DNA from: an uncultured Planctomycetaceae bacterium
GTDB taxonomy: Bacteria > Planctomycetota > Planctomycetia > Planctomycetales > Planctomycetaceae
Direction of reading: 5' to 3'
Assembly: GCA_943787265.1 (NCBI GenBank)
Contig: CALSLT010000003.1
Coordinates: forward strand, 124,001 to 188,000
DNA length: 64,000 nucleotides
Shown here: piece after piece, positions 37,917-47,932 of the stretch
How positions within the stretch are numbered: position 1 is the stretch's first letter
Layout: every line of letters starts with the position of its first letter
The notes under the pieces: model-generated
Databases searched by the model: none
Told to the model about the DNA's origin: nothing
The model's input: only the letters and a program-made list of their open reading frames with translations
Position numbers and translations under genes: made by a program

Positions 37917-39344
37917 TCAGACGATTTCTTTGATGACGTTGCCTTCGAGAAAGGTCAGGCGTTCGTCACGTCCGAGGTGTCGGTAGGTAAGTTTGTGCTG
38001 GTCGAGGCCAAGCTGATGAAGCATTGTCGCGTGGATGTCGCGGAAGTGGTGAGGTGACTCGACAGCGCGAAGGCCGATGTCGTCCGTCGCGCCGACGACC
38101 GTTCCGCCTTTGATGCCTCCTCCGGCCATGAACATCGAGAACCCAAGGTTGTGATGGTCGCGTCCGTTGCCCTGAGCTTCCGGAGAACGTCCGAATTCGC
38201 CGCCCCACAGGACCAGCGTTTCGTCGAGCAGTCCTCGACGTTTCAAATCTTTGAGCAGGCCGGCAACGGGGCGGTCTGTTTCAGATGCCTTCCGCAGGTG
38301 GTTTTCTTCAATGTCGGCGTGAGCGTCCCACTGCATGTTGCCGGGGCCGCCGCCCGAGACGACGCAAGTAAAGCGAACGCCATTTTCGACAAGTCGCCGA
38401 GCCATCAGGCACCGCCGTCCGTAATCATCGGTGGGCTGCTGGCCGACTCCGTAGAGGTCCAGGGTTTCTTTGGTCTCCTGCCGAAGGTCAAAGATTTCGG
38501 GCGCACGAGTCTGCATTCTGGCGGCTAGTTCGTACGACTTGAGCCGAGCTTCCAGTTCATCATCACCGGTTTGAAGTGTGGCTTCGTTTAAGTTTCGGAC
38601 GAGTTGCAGAGTTTTCTGTCGTTGCTTGATGTCGATGTGTGGAGGCAGATCGAGGTTGAGGACTGGCTTCTTCCCCGGCCGAAACATCGTCGGTTGATAG
38701 GCCGCTGGCAGAAAACCGTTCATGTACATCGGCTGGCCGGCTTCCAACGCTCCGAGTGGGTCGGGCATGACGACGTAAGCGGGCAATGAATTTGTTTCCG
38801 CTCCCAGCCCGTAAAGTCCCCAGGAACCCATACTCGGAAAACCAGGCACGGTGCGGCCGGAAAACAGCTCGTACTGTGCCGCGGAATGAACAACCTGATC
38901 CCCAAAGCACGATCGCACGACAGCGATGTCGTCGACGCACGTGCTGATTTGCGGGAACAGATCAGAAACTTCGATGCCGCTTTCGCCGAACTTTCGGAAC
39001 GAGCGTTTCGTGCCGAGCAGTTTTGCGTCATTCTTGATGAACTGGTACTTCGCTTCGCCGAACTCCTTCGGTCGCGGTTGGCCGTGGAGCTTGTTGAGCA
39101 GCGGTTTATGATCGAATGTTTCTAACTGACTTGGTCCTCCAGCCATGAAGAGGAAGATAACGTTGCGAGCTGCCGGCTGGATGGGCGGCTGCCGAGCTGA
39201 CAATGGACTGGCTGCGTGTGATCGAGCGGCTTCGTCGTGGAGCATCGACGCCAGCGCGATGCCACCGAATCCACAAAATGAGTTCCGCAGGAATTGACGA
39301 CGGCTGAGGCCGTAGGCTTGCTCAGGATTTTTGTTACCGGACAT
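37917..39344 (-). CDS. DUF1501 protein (second)
   Basis: 475 aa. Tat signal (LSRRQFLRNSFCGFGGIALA). The same family core as the neighbouring gene: NVIFLFMAGGPSQLETFDHK, LWGGEFGRSPEAQGNGRDHH, IHATMLHQLGLDQHKLTYRH. The ATG lies 11 bases inside the end of the PSCyt gene, so the two are translationally coupled. It is probably an exported partner of that cytochrome. The two neighbouring DUF1501 proteins are clearly different sequences, so this is an old duplication or two specificities. Confidence 0.9.
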   Translation of the reverse strand: MSGNKNPEQAYGLSRRQFLRNSFCGFGGIALASMLHDEAARSHAASPLSARQPPIQPAARNVIFLFMAGGPSQLETFDHKPLLNKLHGQPRPKEFGEAKYQFIKNDAKLLGTKRSFRKFGESGIEVSDLFPQISTCVDDIAVVRSCFGDQVVHSAAQYELFSGRTVPGFPSMGSWGLYGLGAETNSLPAYVVMPDPLGALEAGQPMYMNGFLPAAYQPTMFRPGKKPVLNLDLPPHIDIKQRQKTLQLVRNLNEATLQTGDDELEARLKSYELAARMQTRAPEIFDLRQETKETLDLYGVGQQPTDDYGRRCLMARRLVENGVRFTCVVSGGGPGNMQWDAHADIEENHLRKASETDRPVAGLLKDLKRRGLLDETLVLWGGEFGRSPEAQGNGRDHHNLGFSMFMAGGGIKGGTVVGATDDIGLRAVESPHHFRDIHATMLHQLGLDQHKLTYRHLGRDERLTFLEGNVIKEIV

Positions 39345-41688
39345 AGACGAATCCGTGAAGGTTGAAGATGGCCAGTGCGAATTCCGTCAGCGGTTGATCC
39401 TGCAGAAACTCCAGCGACAGCCTGCGTTCTTTGTCGGAGGGCGCTCGGCCAACGGCGAGTTGGTAGGCGCGCTCGACGATTTGTTCTGGTCGACCGTTGC
39501 ATTCTGCGGTCAGTCTCTTAGCAAACGCCGCCGCCACTTCGTTGGAGAAGCGTCCGTTGAGTAGTTCAAGAGCCTGCGGCGCGTGCGTGCTGGATTCTCG
39601 AGCCGAACAACTTGTCTGCAGTGCCGGAGCATCGAACGCTTCCATGAACGGCAGGCGGAGGTTCCGTTTGGCAATCAGATAAATCGACCGGCGATCGTGT
39701 GCGGAGGTATCTTTGGCCACAACCCATTGAGTCGGCTTGTAAAGAAGATTGATGAGTTCTCGATCAACCGGCACCATCACGCTGCGACCGCGGAGCCGAG
39801 GATTGATTCTCCCGGAGACTGTCAGCATGGCGTCCCGAATTTCTTCAGCCGACAGACGTCGACGGTTCCCACGCCAGCAGAAACGATTCTCCGGGTCAGT
39901 CTTCGAAAGTTCGGCCGCGAACGGGTGCTGGCTACTTTGTCGATAAGTACTGCTGAGTACGATCTGACGATGGATCGATTTCCACTGCCAGTTGTTGTCG
40001 ATCAATGTCTGAGCCAGCCAGTCGAGCAGTTCAGGGTGACTTGGTGGTTCGCCGTGAGTCCCGAAATCGTTCGCCGTTTTGACGAGGCCTGATCCAAAGT
40101 GGTGCTGCCACAATCGATTCGCGATGACTCGGGCAGTTAGCGGATGTCGGTCATCAGTGATCCATCTGGCAAGTTGTGTGCGAGGCTGCTGGATGTCCGC
40201 TTCCAGTTCAGGTTCCGAAGCTGGCACGAGAATGCTCAGAGGTCGAGGGCCGACGGCGACACCTTTGTGCTCCCAGACACCTCGCCGCAGAACGTGCATT
40301 GCCGTGCGGTTTTCATGATCGTTGCGGATGCTGGGGATCGTCGCCGGACGCGTTGGGAGCGTGTAGGCAACTTCGAAGAGCTGGTTCTCCAGTTCGGCTT
40401 TCTTTGCTCCAGTCGCTGTGTTGACCTCTGTCTTCAGCTTTTTGATCTGAGCGTTGATCTCTTCCGATTGCTTTTCCCACGACTTCAATTCTTCAGCGGG
40501 GGCGAGCAGGATGTTGTTTTCTTCGGTGGCCGCGAAGTACGCCTGCAGCCGGTAGTAGTCTTTCTGCGTGATCGGTTCGAGCTTGTGGTTGTGGCAGCGG
40601 GCGCAGCCGACGGTTAGTCCCAGGAATGCTTCGCCGATGATGTTTGTTCGCTCGGTCAGCACTTCGTTTCGGCTCAGCGCGATATCCGGGTTCCCGGCGT
40701 TTCGTCGGACGGCTCCGAGTCGATGAAGAATGACCGCCGCCGAATGCTGAGTGTCGTCCGGGGCGATTTCGTCGCCAGCGATCTGCTCGGTAACAAACTG
40801 ATTGAACGGTTTGTCATTGTTCAGCGAGTCGATGACGTAGTCTCGAAATCGCCAGGCGTCGGGTAAGTGCCGGTCATATTCGAAGCCCTCGGTCTCCGCG
40901 AACCGGACAACATCCAGCCAGTGCTGAGCCCATCGCTCGCCGTAATGCGGACTGGCGAGAAGGCGATTGACGAGCCGCTCGTACGCATCCGGAGACTTAT
41001 GGTTAACAAAGGTCGCGATGTCCTCTGGCGGAGGCGGTAAGCCGAGCAGGTCGAAGTGGACTCGGCGAACAAGCTCCTCGCGCGAAGCGGACGGAGCCGG
41101 TTGCCAGCTTTGTTCTTCGAGCCTGGCAAGAATGAATGAGTCAACCGGCGTCTGCAGCCAGTCGATATTCTCAACGCGAGGCGGCGCTGTTTTTCGAACC
41201 GGCTGAAAAGCCCAGTGCTTTCGTGCCTCGTCGCTGAACGTCTTTTCGCCGTGTCCGGCTGAATCGATTTCTAGTGGCGGTTCCTCTTTACCAACGATCG
41301 CGGCGCCCGTTGCAATCCACTGACGCAGCAAAGCGACTTCCCTGGAAGTTAGCCGCGGTTCATCTTCCGGCGGCATCAGCCCTTCATCGATCATCTCAAT
41401 TAAAAGACTCAGTTTCGGCTTACCGGCAACAATCGCCGCGCCGCTGTCTCCACCACTGAGAAGTGTGAACCGCCGCCTGACATCCAGCCCCGCTTCGCGC
41501 TTCTCACCGCCGTGACACCTTAGGCAATGTTTCGCCAGAATCGGAGCGACATCCTTCTCGAACGTCAGTTGGGCATTGCCGGTTCGCCCGTCCTCGGCAA
41601 CTGCAAGGCTGTCGACATCCGCCATTGCTGTCCCAAGAAATGCGACCGCAAAGCAAAATCGCATCAATATTAGTCGTGAGTTCAGCAT
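39334..41688 (-). CDS. PSCyt1-DUF1549-DUF1553 protein
   Basis: 784 aa from the ATG at 41688, which opens a signal peptide (LILMRFCFAVAFLGTAMA); the frame is open upstream without one. A heme site CLRCH lies at residues 55-59 (PSCyt1). The DUF1549 part (VDSFILARLEEQSWQPAPSA, LLGLPPPPEDIATF, HYGERWAQHWLDVVRFAETE) and DUF1553 part (LARWITDDRHPLTARVIANR, SSTYRQSS) follow. These proteins, very common in planctomycetes, are tied to breakdown of complex polysaccharides, though the reaction is unproven. It is the first gene of a three-gene operon with both DUF1501 genes. Confidence 0.92.
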   Translation of the reverse strand: MLNSRLILMRFCFAVAFLGTAMADVDSLAVAEDGRTGNAQLTFEKDVAPILAKHCLRCHGGEKREAGLDVRRRFTLLSGGDSGAAIVAGKPKLSLLIEMIDEGLMPPEDEPRLTSREVALLRQWIATGAAIVGKEEPPLEIDSAGHGEKTFSDEARKHWAFQPVRKTAPPRVENIDWLQTPVDSFILARLEEQSWQPAPSASREELVRRVHFDLLGLPPPPEDIATFVNHKSPDAYERLVNRLLASPHYGERWAQHWLDVVRFAETEGFEYDRHLPDAWRFRDYVIDSLNNDKPFNQFVTEQIAGDEIAPDDTQHSAAVILHRLGAVRRNAGNPDIALSRNEVLTERTNIIGEAFLGLTVGCARCHNHKLEPITQKDYYRLQAYFAATEENNILLAPAEELKSWEKQSEEINAQIKKLKTEVNTATGAKKAELENQLFEVAYTLPTRPATIPSIRNDHENRTAMHVLRRGVWEHKGVAVGPRPLSILVPASEPELEADIQQPRTQLARWITDDRHPLTARVIANRLWQHHFGSGLVKTANDFGTHGEPPSHPELLDWLAQTLIDNNWQWKSIHRQIVLSSTYRQSSQHPFAAELSKTDPENRFCWRGNRRRLSAEEIRDAMLTVSGRINPRLRGRSVMVPVDRELINLLYKPTQWVVAKDTSAHDRRSIYLIAKRNLRLPFMEAFDAPALQTSCSARESSTHAPQALELLNGRFSNEVAAAFAKRLTAECNGRPEQIVERAYQLAVGRAPSDKERRLSLEFLQDQPLTEFALAIFNLHGFVYVR

Positions 41689-41958
41689 GTCGTCTGTCAC
41701 GCCCACCAATGTTATGAAGTCAAGATAAGCACTTCCCACATCGTCACAAACAGACTCTCAGAACGCGAGCGAACGACGAGACAGAAGCCTTGTTTTGGAC
41801 ACTCGCGTTGTCGTTGAATCGAGTGGTCAACCCTCTAGGCCTGCCGCGAGTTGACGGGCATGCACCGGTCCGGGCATGATTCATGCTGATGTTGTCTGGT
41901 GCGTTGCTCAAGCTCCGTAAGCGACATGTTGTCATTCAGAATCCTGTTGGGCGGCCAC

Positions 41959-42405
41959 ATGATTGCACGAGAGAATCAGGTTGTCATCTTTCATCTGGGC
42001 GAGCCATTCGTCTTTGAAATCGACAAGTGTAGCTTGAAGATTTCGGACGACGGTCTCGACTTAGACGTGTGGACAAGGCCGAATCTTGATTGTCTGTTGG
42101 GCCATCTTTCTGCTCCGTCACTCCACATCGAGTCGGCGACGGTCACGGCGAACTCCTTAGAGGACTTGAAAGTCGAACGGTTGGATGTTGCGTCGGGCTG
42201 GGACACCGATGCGGAACGCAAAGAGGACAACATATTCCGAATCGACATAGGCCAACATGAGGCTCTGAATAATAATCGAGTTTACATAGCCCAGCGTCCG
42301 GATAGCCGAATCGAGATTAGGTGGCACTCAGAAGCTCAGAACTTTCTTGACTTTCGAGATCCCGATTGCAGCTTGGAAGTCTTTTGCTTCATGGATGCCC
42401 GTTAG
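41959..42405 (+). CDS. Hypothetical protein
   Basis: 148 aa; the frame is open from a GTG at 41899, and ATG 41926 or 41959 are the likely starts (GGGCGG lies just before the latter). It has no signal peptide, transmembrane helix or recognised domain. It is acidic and beta-rich (VVIFHLGEPFVFEIDKCSL, SRIEIRWHSEAQNFLDF). The composition looks coding, and no overlapping gene competes for the space. No operon partner is evident: the divergent PSCyt gene lies upstream and a minus-strand ligase downstream. I do not recognise it. Confidence 0.5.
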   Translation: MIARENQVVIFHLGEPFVFEIDKCSLKISDDGLDLDVWTRPNLDCLLGHLSAPSLHIESATVTANSLEDLKVERLDVASGWDTDAERKEDNIFRIDIGQHEALNNNRVYIAQRPDSRIEIRWHSEAQNFLDFRDPDCSLEVFCFMDAR

Positions 42406-42568
42406 GTGATCGGCGATGTCGCCGAACATGGCCTTCTTTGTTCTCACTTCTTTTCTGATTGCATGGTCACGCACTCGTCTGCAAAATGTTGACGATTGGT
42501 TCGCCTTTGAGGATGCATCGAATGCCTGACAAGGATCGGCTCGCGATACTTTTGTTCCAGCCAGTTTC

Positions 42569-42811
42569 TTGGCGCGCGGCTGGTTGGTCGTTGCGTGCTC
42601 GTTCTTCGCTCTTGCCATCCATGAATTCAATGCCGGCTATGAACTGCGAGCACGAATTCTTGCTTCCGGCCGTTCGCTGGAGTCAGTCCCGCCGACGTTA
42701 CTCAGTCAGCGGCCTGCGGCCGGAGTGGCGATGTCTTGCATCGGTCTGCTTCTTGTGTTGATTGCTTGCAGAAAGCCAGCTTCAACACCGGAAGGCGATG
42801 CGAAGGGGTAG
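42569..42811 (+). CDS. Possible small two-helix membrane protein
   Basis: 80 aa from a TTG; two hydrophobic stretches (WLVVACSFFALAIHEF and GVAMSCIGLLLVLIAC) flank a polar loop, which is unlikely in a random frame. There is no good start codon or ribosome site; an ATG in another frame at 42522 (MPDKDRLAILLFQPVSW) could begin the same gene if one base were out of place. The remaining sequence of 42406-42837 shows nothing else. Confidence 0.35.
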   Translation: MARGWLVVACSFFALAIHEFNAGYELRARILASGRSLESVPPTLLSQRPAAGVAMSCIGLLLVLIACRKPASTPEGDAKG

Positions 42812-42837
42812 GGCGGTGGACTTTTCGTTACACCGAT

Positions 42838-45477
42838 TTACTGAAGCTCGGTTGTTTCCGTCGTGAAGGATGCCTGTTGGACCTGGGAGCGGGCCTGGAA
42901 CAGAGTTTCTTTCAGCGAGGAATTGTCCGGGTACTGCTTGAGGCACCACTCGAGGAGCGGCACGGCTTCGTCGAACTTTTTCTGAGCAACCAACAGGTTG
43001 ACGAGCTTCTTTCGCAGGGCGTATTCGTGAGGGTTGGATGCGACTGCGTTGCGTGCGGCCTGAAGAGCGTTGCCATCGTCCTTCAGAAAAGCGAAGGCGT
43101 CCTGAGCCTGGCTCCAGGTGGGGGCGGCCGCGACTCCTGTTTCTGAGCTTGCCTGCTCGACCAGATTCTTTGCGAGTTTCATTCCGACGATCTGACTTTG
43201 TTCTCGATTGCCCAGTCCGGCATAGTGATTTCGCAGGGTCTTCATTGCGGAGTCGTCAAATGGAAACTGCTCAAAGAAGAAGTCAGCGTCCTGTCGGCCC
43301 AACGCCTGAATGACCAGCCGCTGGTACTGGCCCTCGAGTGTGAACACTTTCTTGAAGTGTGCGAGTCCCGCTTCGTTGTCGCCGGCCAGCAGCGCTTCGC
43401 GGCCGGCGGTAACGAGAACTGGCGGAGCTTCCGGTCGAGTCTTGAGTGCCTGGTCGATAAGAGCCAGTTCGTTCTCACGACTGGATTCTCGCAGGAAGTT
43501 CAGTTCGGCCATGAAGATGTAGGCTTCACCCTGCATCGGGCAAAGAGCGACTGCCTGGCGCGCATGAGTTAACGAACGGTCCAGGTAGTCTCGACGATCG
43601 GAAAGGATTTTTCCGAGCCACGAATCGAGAGCTTCACGCGTTTCGAATGGGGATGTATTTGCTGCGTCTCGGATTTGTGCCAGCGGCATTGGGATGCCAC
43701 TCTTACTTTGCTCGGCGTCAAATTTGAGTCTCAGCAAGCTTGCCAGATTCAGATGAGCTCTTGGATTTGCATTGTCGATGGCGAGTAATTTCTCAAGCTG
43801 TTCAGTTCGCTGGTCAAGGGTTTCAGCGGTGTCTCCAAACTCAAGATCGGCTTCTGCCAGAGACAGGCGATGAAAGTTGTCCCAATGATTGTTAGCAAGA
43901 GCTGCGCTCGAGTGAGTTTCCACCATGAGATACGCAACGCCACATAACGCAATTGCGGCTCCGCACCAGACGAATCGTGGAAGAACCAGGCCACGATCTG
44001 TGGGAGTGTTGTTGTCTGGTCGGCTCAGTCGCCACGAGATGGCAAGCAGGAAAATCGTCATCGATACGCACGCCGGGATGTACCACACGAAGTCGACGAC
44101 TGAGTGAGCAATGCTGGCCGCGATTCCGGCGGCGACTGCGGCCAGACATGCCGCATGACGCTCGGATTCAGAATTTCGGAAAGCTTTGAAACACCAGATG
44201 CCACAAATCAGAATGCCGAGTGCAAGCAGGCTTGTTCCGGCGATTCCTGTCTCGAGCAGAACCTGCAAGTAGCCATTCTCTGCGTGACTGTATTCGACTC
44301 GGTGGTCACCGGTGATGTACCGAGGATAAACGTAGCGATGGGTGCCCACTCCGCTGCCGGCACCGATGAACTCAGGGATCCCCCGCAGGACCGCTTTCCA
44401 GATTTGCCGTCGGCCGCTGGACGCTTCCTGCAGCGAGCTGGCATCTGCGAGCGATTCGAAACGAGCCTCCAACGACTGCGTTCCGTATAGGACCGCTCCC
44501 GTTCCGGTGAGTACGGTTACCGCAAGAATCGCCCCGATCGCTTTGCGTCCGATCAGTGATTTTGCACCGAGGATTACGGCGCATACCAACGATGCTCCAG
44601 CGAAAACGGCAATGCCAGCACGGGACAACGAGAGGAGTACGGCGACTCCACAGAGGCCCAGTGAGATAAACAGCAACGGAGTTCGAAGCTGTCCGGCGGC
44701 GGCTCCAGATGATGATTGGCTCCATTGATTTTGATTTGATCGATGCCCCGGCGCCGAAGTTGCCTGGCAACTTTTCCAGACCCACCAGATCAGAGGCCCA
44801 ATCCCAAGAGCCAGAAAGTGTGCGAAGTGATTTCGGTTCTGGAATGTCCCCATCACCGTGCTGGAACTTTCGCGGAATGGGTGATCGTAGACCCACAGAA
44901 ATCGACCGTTGCCAAAGAAGTATTGAGCCAGACCGACGCCAGCCATGCTGAGTGTTGCGATGGCGACAAGTTTCAACATCCGTTCGGCGTCATCGATTGA
45001 TCGCAATCGTTGAACGAGAACTGTGAAGAGCATTCCGTACGCAATGAACAATGTCAGTCCGGACATGGTTTCGTGTGGGGCGACGGAAATCGTACTCCAT
45101 GAACTTTCAGCGGCAGCACTGGATCCTGATGACCATAGTGGGAGGGCATCGGTCATTCCCGGAGACACGATGGCGAGCAGCGACGCGGGTATGCTGATTA
45201 GTTGGCATCCGACGAGAATGACACCTGCGAGCAGCAGGCCTTCGACGCCACTGAAGGTGTACCTGGCTCGGTCAGTCAAGCATTGGCCGACTAACCAGAG
45301 TGACGTCAGGAACGCGACCAACGAGACGAAAACAAGTTCGCCTAGTGGGTGGCGGCCGCCCATGCAAAGGGGGGCAATGACAAGAATGGCGAGCAATCCG
45401 GCATCAACCAACTTCAGGACTAGACCTTGGTAAGGGCTTTCCTGGCCGGGGGCGCTTGATGAGTGGGTCATGGGCAT
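42838..45477 (-). CDS. O-antigen ligase/polymerase (Wzy_C) with C-terminal TPR
   Basis: 879 aa. The first ~500 residues carry about 11-12 membrane helices, with the Wzy_C/WaaL-type region (QNRNHFAHFLALGIGPLIWW, FIGAGSGVGTHRYVYPRY, HAENGYLQVLLETGIAGTSL). The last ~330 residues are a soluble TPR-like domain (HLNLASLLRLKFDAEQ, GREALLAGDNEAGLAHFKK). It should join or polymerise polysaccharide repeats at the periplasmic side of the inner membrane. It is the last gene of the minus-strand export operon, 127 bp after the tyrosine kinase gene. Confidence 0.88.
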   Translation of the reverse strand: MPMTHSSSAPGQESPYQGLVLKLVDAGLLAILVIAPLCMGGRHPLGELVFVSLVAFLTSLWLVGQCLTDRARYTFSGVEGLLLAGVILVGCQLISIPASLLAIVSPGMTDALPLWSSGSSAAAESSWSTISVAPHETMSGLTLFIAYGMLFTVLVQRLRSIDDAERMLKLVAIATLSMAGVGLAQYFFGNGRFLWVYDHPFRESSSTVMGTFQNRNHFAHFLALGIGPLIWWVWKSCQATSAPGHRSNQNQWSQSSSGAAAGQLRTPLLFISLGLCGVAVLLSLSRAGIAVFAGASLVCAVILGAKSLIGRKAIGAILAVTVLTGTGAVLYGTQSLEARFESLADASSLQEASSGRRQIWKAVLRGIPEFIGAGSGVGTHRYVYPRYITGDHRVEYSHAENGYLQVLLETGIAGTSLLALGILICGIWCFKAFRNSESERHAACLAAVAAGIAASIAHSVVDFVWYIPACVSMTIFLLAISWRLSRPDNNTPTDRGLVLPRFVWCGAAIALCGVAYLMVETHSSAALANNHWDNFHRLSLAEADLEFGDTAETLDQRTEQLEKLLAIDNANPRAHLNLASLLRLKFDAEQSKSGIPMPLAQIRDAANTSPFETREALDSWLGKILSDRRDYLDRSLTHARQAVALCPMQGEAYIFMAELNFLRESSRENELALIDQALKTRPEAPPVLVTAGREALLAGDNEAGLAHFKKVFTLEGQYQRLVIQALGRQDADFFFEQFPFDDSAMKTLRNHYAGLGNREQSQIVGMKLAKNLVEQASSETGVAAAPTWSQAQDAFAFLKDDGNALQAARNAVASNPHEYALRKKLVNLLVAQKKFDEAVPLLEWCLKQYPDNSSLKETLFQARSQVQQASFTTETTELQ

Positions 45478-45604
45478 TCCTTTGCTCCATCATCCGGGGC
45501 TTATGCGACGTGAGCGGGCAAATATATGGCAGAACGAATGCTGCCGGAATTCTGAAAGAACAACCGCCGGTCATAGACTCAGGCGAGGCAGGGGGTGAGC
45601 GTTT

Positions 45605-47908
45605 TCAAGCGGCTCGGCGAGAGGCTCCGTCGGCGTTGGTTGTTGAATGTGATTTCTGAGATGGCGATCCTGCGTTTTCAGTCGGCTCGCCGTCATGGTC
45701 GTCGTGTCCATAGCCATATCCGTATCCATAGCCGTATCCGTACCCATAACCGTAGCCATCACGCGAGCCGCCGATCCGATTGGCAATGACTCCGGCGATA
45801 TCGACTCCGGAAGTCCGCAGGACTTCGGTGGCACGCAGAACCAGCTTTCGACGGTTCTTTGTTGGTTGCACGACGAGAGCCAGGCCGTCGACAAGTCGTC
45901 CAACGATCGAAGCGTCGCTGGCGGCCAGAATCGGTGGGCAGTCAATCAGAATCTGGTCATAGTGGTCGTCGGCCCAGGCGATCAGTTCTGACATTCGAGG
46001 CGAGCTGAGCAACTCAGATGGGTTCGAAGGCTTTGGTCCGCATGGAATGATATCCAGACCGTCCAGGCCGGTTTCACGGATTGACTCCGGAGCCGATTCG
46101 GCGATTGGATCTGCGGATTTTAGAATTCGTGAAAGTCCCTTGAGGCCACGCATATTGAACATGCGAGTCAAGCCAGGACTTCGCAGGTCGGCGTCGATTA
46201 TCAGCGTGCGTTTGCCCGATACTGCATAGGTGACGGCAAGGTTGCCCATAACTGTCGTTTTGCCATCGTGAGGTTCCGAGCTGGTGATAGCCAGTCGCTG
46301 CCGCTCTTCGCCAGCAAAAACGATGGCCGTTCGCAATGATCGAAATGCTTCGCTTTCGACTGCGTTTGGAGTCGAGTTTACAAGCAAAGCATCGATGCCG
46401 ACGCCGGATTGCTCTGGCAGGTTGCTGATGACTCCGAGAAGTTCCAGGCCAAGCTGCTGTTTAAGTTCTTCTGGTGATCGGAATCGGTCGTCCAGTGTGT
46501 CAATGATGTAGACAATGACGATTCCGGCTAGGAGCCCGGCAAATACAAACATTGGAAAGATCTTGGCTGTGGATGCCTGTGGTACTTTCTTTCCGAGTAC
46601 AGGAGGGCGATCCATCACAAACATCTTCATGCTGGCGCCGTCGCGGTTTACGTTAATGCCGGTCAGTCGACTCAGAACCATAGTGTGCATCTCGCGAAGC
46701 AAATCGACTTCACGTCGCGCAATTTCGATTTCTGCGAGTTTGCCGTTTAGTTGGATGGCTTCTTTTTCAGCTTTGTCGTAAATCTGTCGGATCGCGTTTT
46801 CACGTTGCAGCTCGACTGCGACTGCGTCTCTGATGAGTGTGTGAATTTGTGAGGCGATGGCAGGGTCTTTCAGGCTGCTCCACTGTTTCGACTTCTGCGC
46901 TTGTGCGTACGCCAGATAAAGTTGGTTCTGGTGAAGAGACTGAGTCAGTTTGACGATACGAGGATGGTTAGGGCCGTAAAAGCTCCTGCTCTCGGCAAGT
47001 TGTCTTTGGGCATCGACGATTTCCTGGCGGATCTTTGTGGTGACTTCTTCGTCGGTCGATTGTCCGATTGATTTAAGTCGCTCATCGCCGAGTAAGTCTG
47101 CGAGAGGTTTCAGGTGAGGTGTCAGGTCGCTTCCGGTTCTGATTGTTTCTTCGATTGCTGCCAGAGCTGCCTGCATGGAGACGCGACGTGATTGTGCCTG
47201 GAGATAAGACTTGTTGAGCTCCATCGTCCGCTCAACGAGTGGGTGCTTGTCGGTTTCGTCACGGCCTACACTCAGTCCGCCAATAGCCTGTTGAGCGCTA
47301 AAGAGCGCGCGTTCCTTGGTGAATAGTTTCTCTTCAAGAACCAGCCGCTCTTTATCAAGGGAGTCAACCATTGCGATCGACATATTGACCTGCGTCCGGT
47401 CTAAAAACTCCTGTGATGCATCGATCATCGCGTTGATAACTGCAGCTGGGGCTTCCGGGGCCAGCGAGACGCAGCGCAGGTGAATTGATGAGTTTCTTCC
47501 AGCGTTGACAGTCAGGATTTTGCGCAACTGTGCGGGCCACTGTTCCTTCGGAATCTTTGAATTCAGTTCTGGTGGGGCCTTCTCCAGTTTCGAAATGGCT
47601 GCTTCAATGACTGTTCCACTCAGCAGGATTTCTCGAACAGCGTCTACTGGAGCGCGGCCACCGACGATCGAATTCCCACTTTGATTTGGATTGATCTGGT
47701 GTAAAAGTACGGAGCCGCTGGATTCGTAAGTCGTTGGCTCAGGCTTAATCGATGAGACCTTCAGCCCGCCCAATATCGCGCTGATCAGAACGGCAGCGAT
47801 AACGATATGCTTTCGTCGCCAGATCGCGTGAAGGAATCGCAGCGCTTGCCGAAACGTGTGCTCCATTTCGGAGTTTCGCATCGTCGATTCGTCTGTGGGT
47901 GTGCTCAT
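45605..47908 (-). CDS. Polysaccharide co-polymerase/tyrosine autokinase (Wzc type)
   Basis: 767 aa. A Wzz-like N-terminal part with two membrane helices (HIVIAAVLISAILGGLKVSS; IFPMFVFAGLLAGIVIVYII) surrounds a long coiled-coil periplasmic region. The cytoplasmic BY-kinase domain (about residues 505-700) has Walker A SSEPHDGKTTVMGN, A' LIIDADLRSPG and B ILIDCPPILAAS. The C-terminal tail carries eight consecutive Gly-Tyr pairs, the expected site of autophosphorylation. Wzc controls polymer length and export by cycles of Tyr phosphorylation. It starts 24 bp after the Wza-like gene. Confidence 0.92.
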   Translation of the reverse strand: MSTPTDESTMRNSEMEHTFRQALRFLHAIWRRKHIVIAAVLISAILGGLKVSSIKPEPTTYESSGSVLLHQINPNQSGNSIVGGRAPVDAVREILLSGTVIEAAISKLEKAPPELNSKIPKEQWPAQLRKILTVNAGRNSSIHLRCVSLAPEAPAAVINAMIDASQEFLDRTQVNMSIAMVDSLDKERLVLEEKLFTKERALFSAQQAIGGLSVGRDETDKHPLVERTMELNKSYLQAQSRRVSMQAALAAIEETIRTGSDLTPHLKPLADLLGDERLKSIGQSTDEEVTTKIRQEIVDAQRQLAESRSFYGPNHPRIVKLTQSLHQNQLYLAYAQAQKSKQWSSLKDPAIASQIHTLIRDAVAVELQRENAIRQIYDKAEKEAIQLNGKLAEIEIARREVDLLREMHTMVLSRLTGINVNRDGASMKMFVMDRPPVLGKKVPQASTAKIFPMFVFAGLLAGIVIVYIIDTLDDRFRSPEELKQQLGLELLGVISNLPEQSGVGIDALLVNSTPNAVESEAFRSLRTAIVFAGEERQRLAITSSEPHDGKTTVMGNLAVTYAVSGKRTLIIDADLRSPGLTRMFNMRGLKGLSRILKSADPIAESAPESIRETGLDGLDIIPCGPKPSNPSELLSSPRMSELIAWADDHYDQILIDCPPILAASDASIVGRLVDGLALVVQPTKNRRKLVLRATEVLRTSGVDIAGVIANRIGGSRDGYGYGYGYGYGYGYGYGHDDHDGEPTENAGSPSQKSHSTTNADGASRRAA
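45710..45757 (-). repeat. Eight-unit Gly-Tyr codon repeat in the Wzc tail
   Basis: 48 bases encode (Gly-Tyr)x8. Codons vary (GGC/GGT/GGG/GGA with TAC/TAT), so the array is not a fresh slippage product and the amino-acid pattern seems selected. It sits where E. coli Wzc has its tyrosine cluster. Confidence 0.85.
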
Positions 47909-47932
47909 GTAGCGTCGTCTGATAAATGATTG

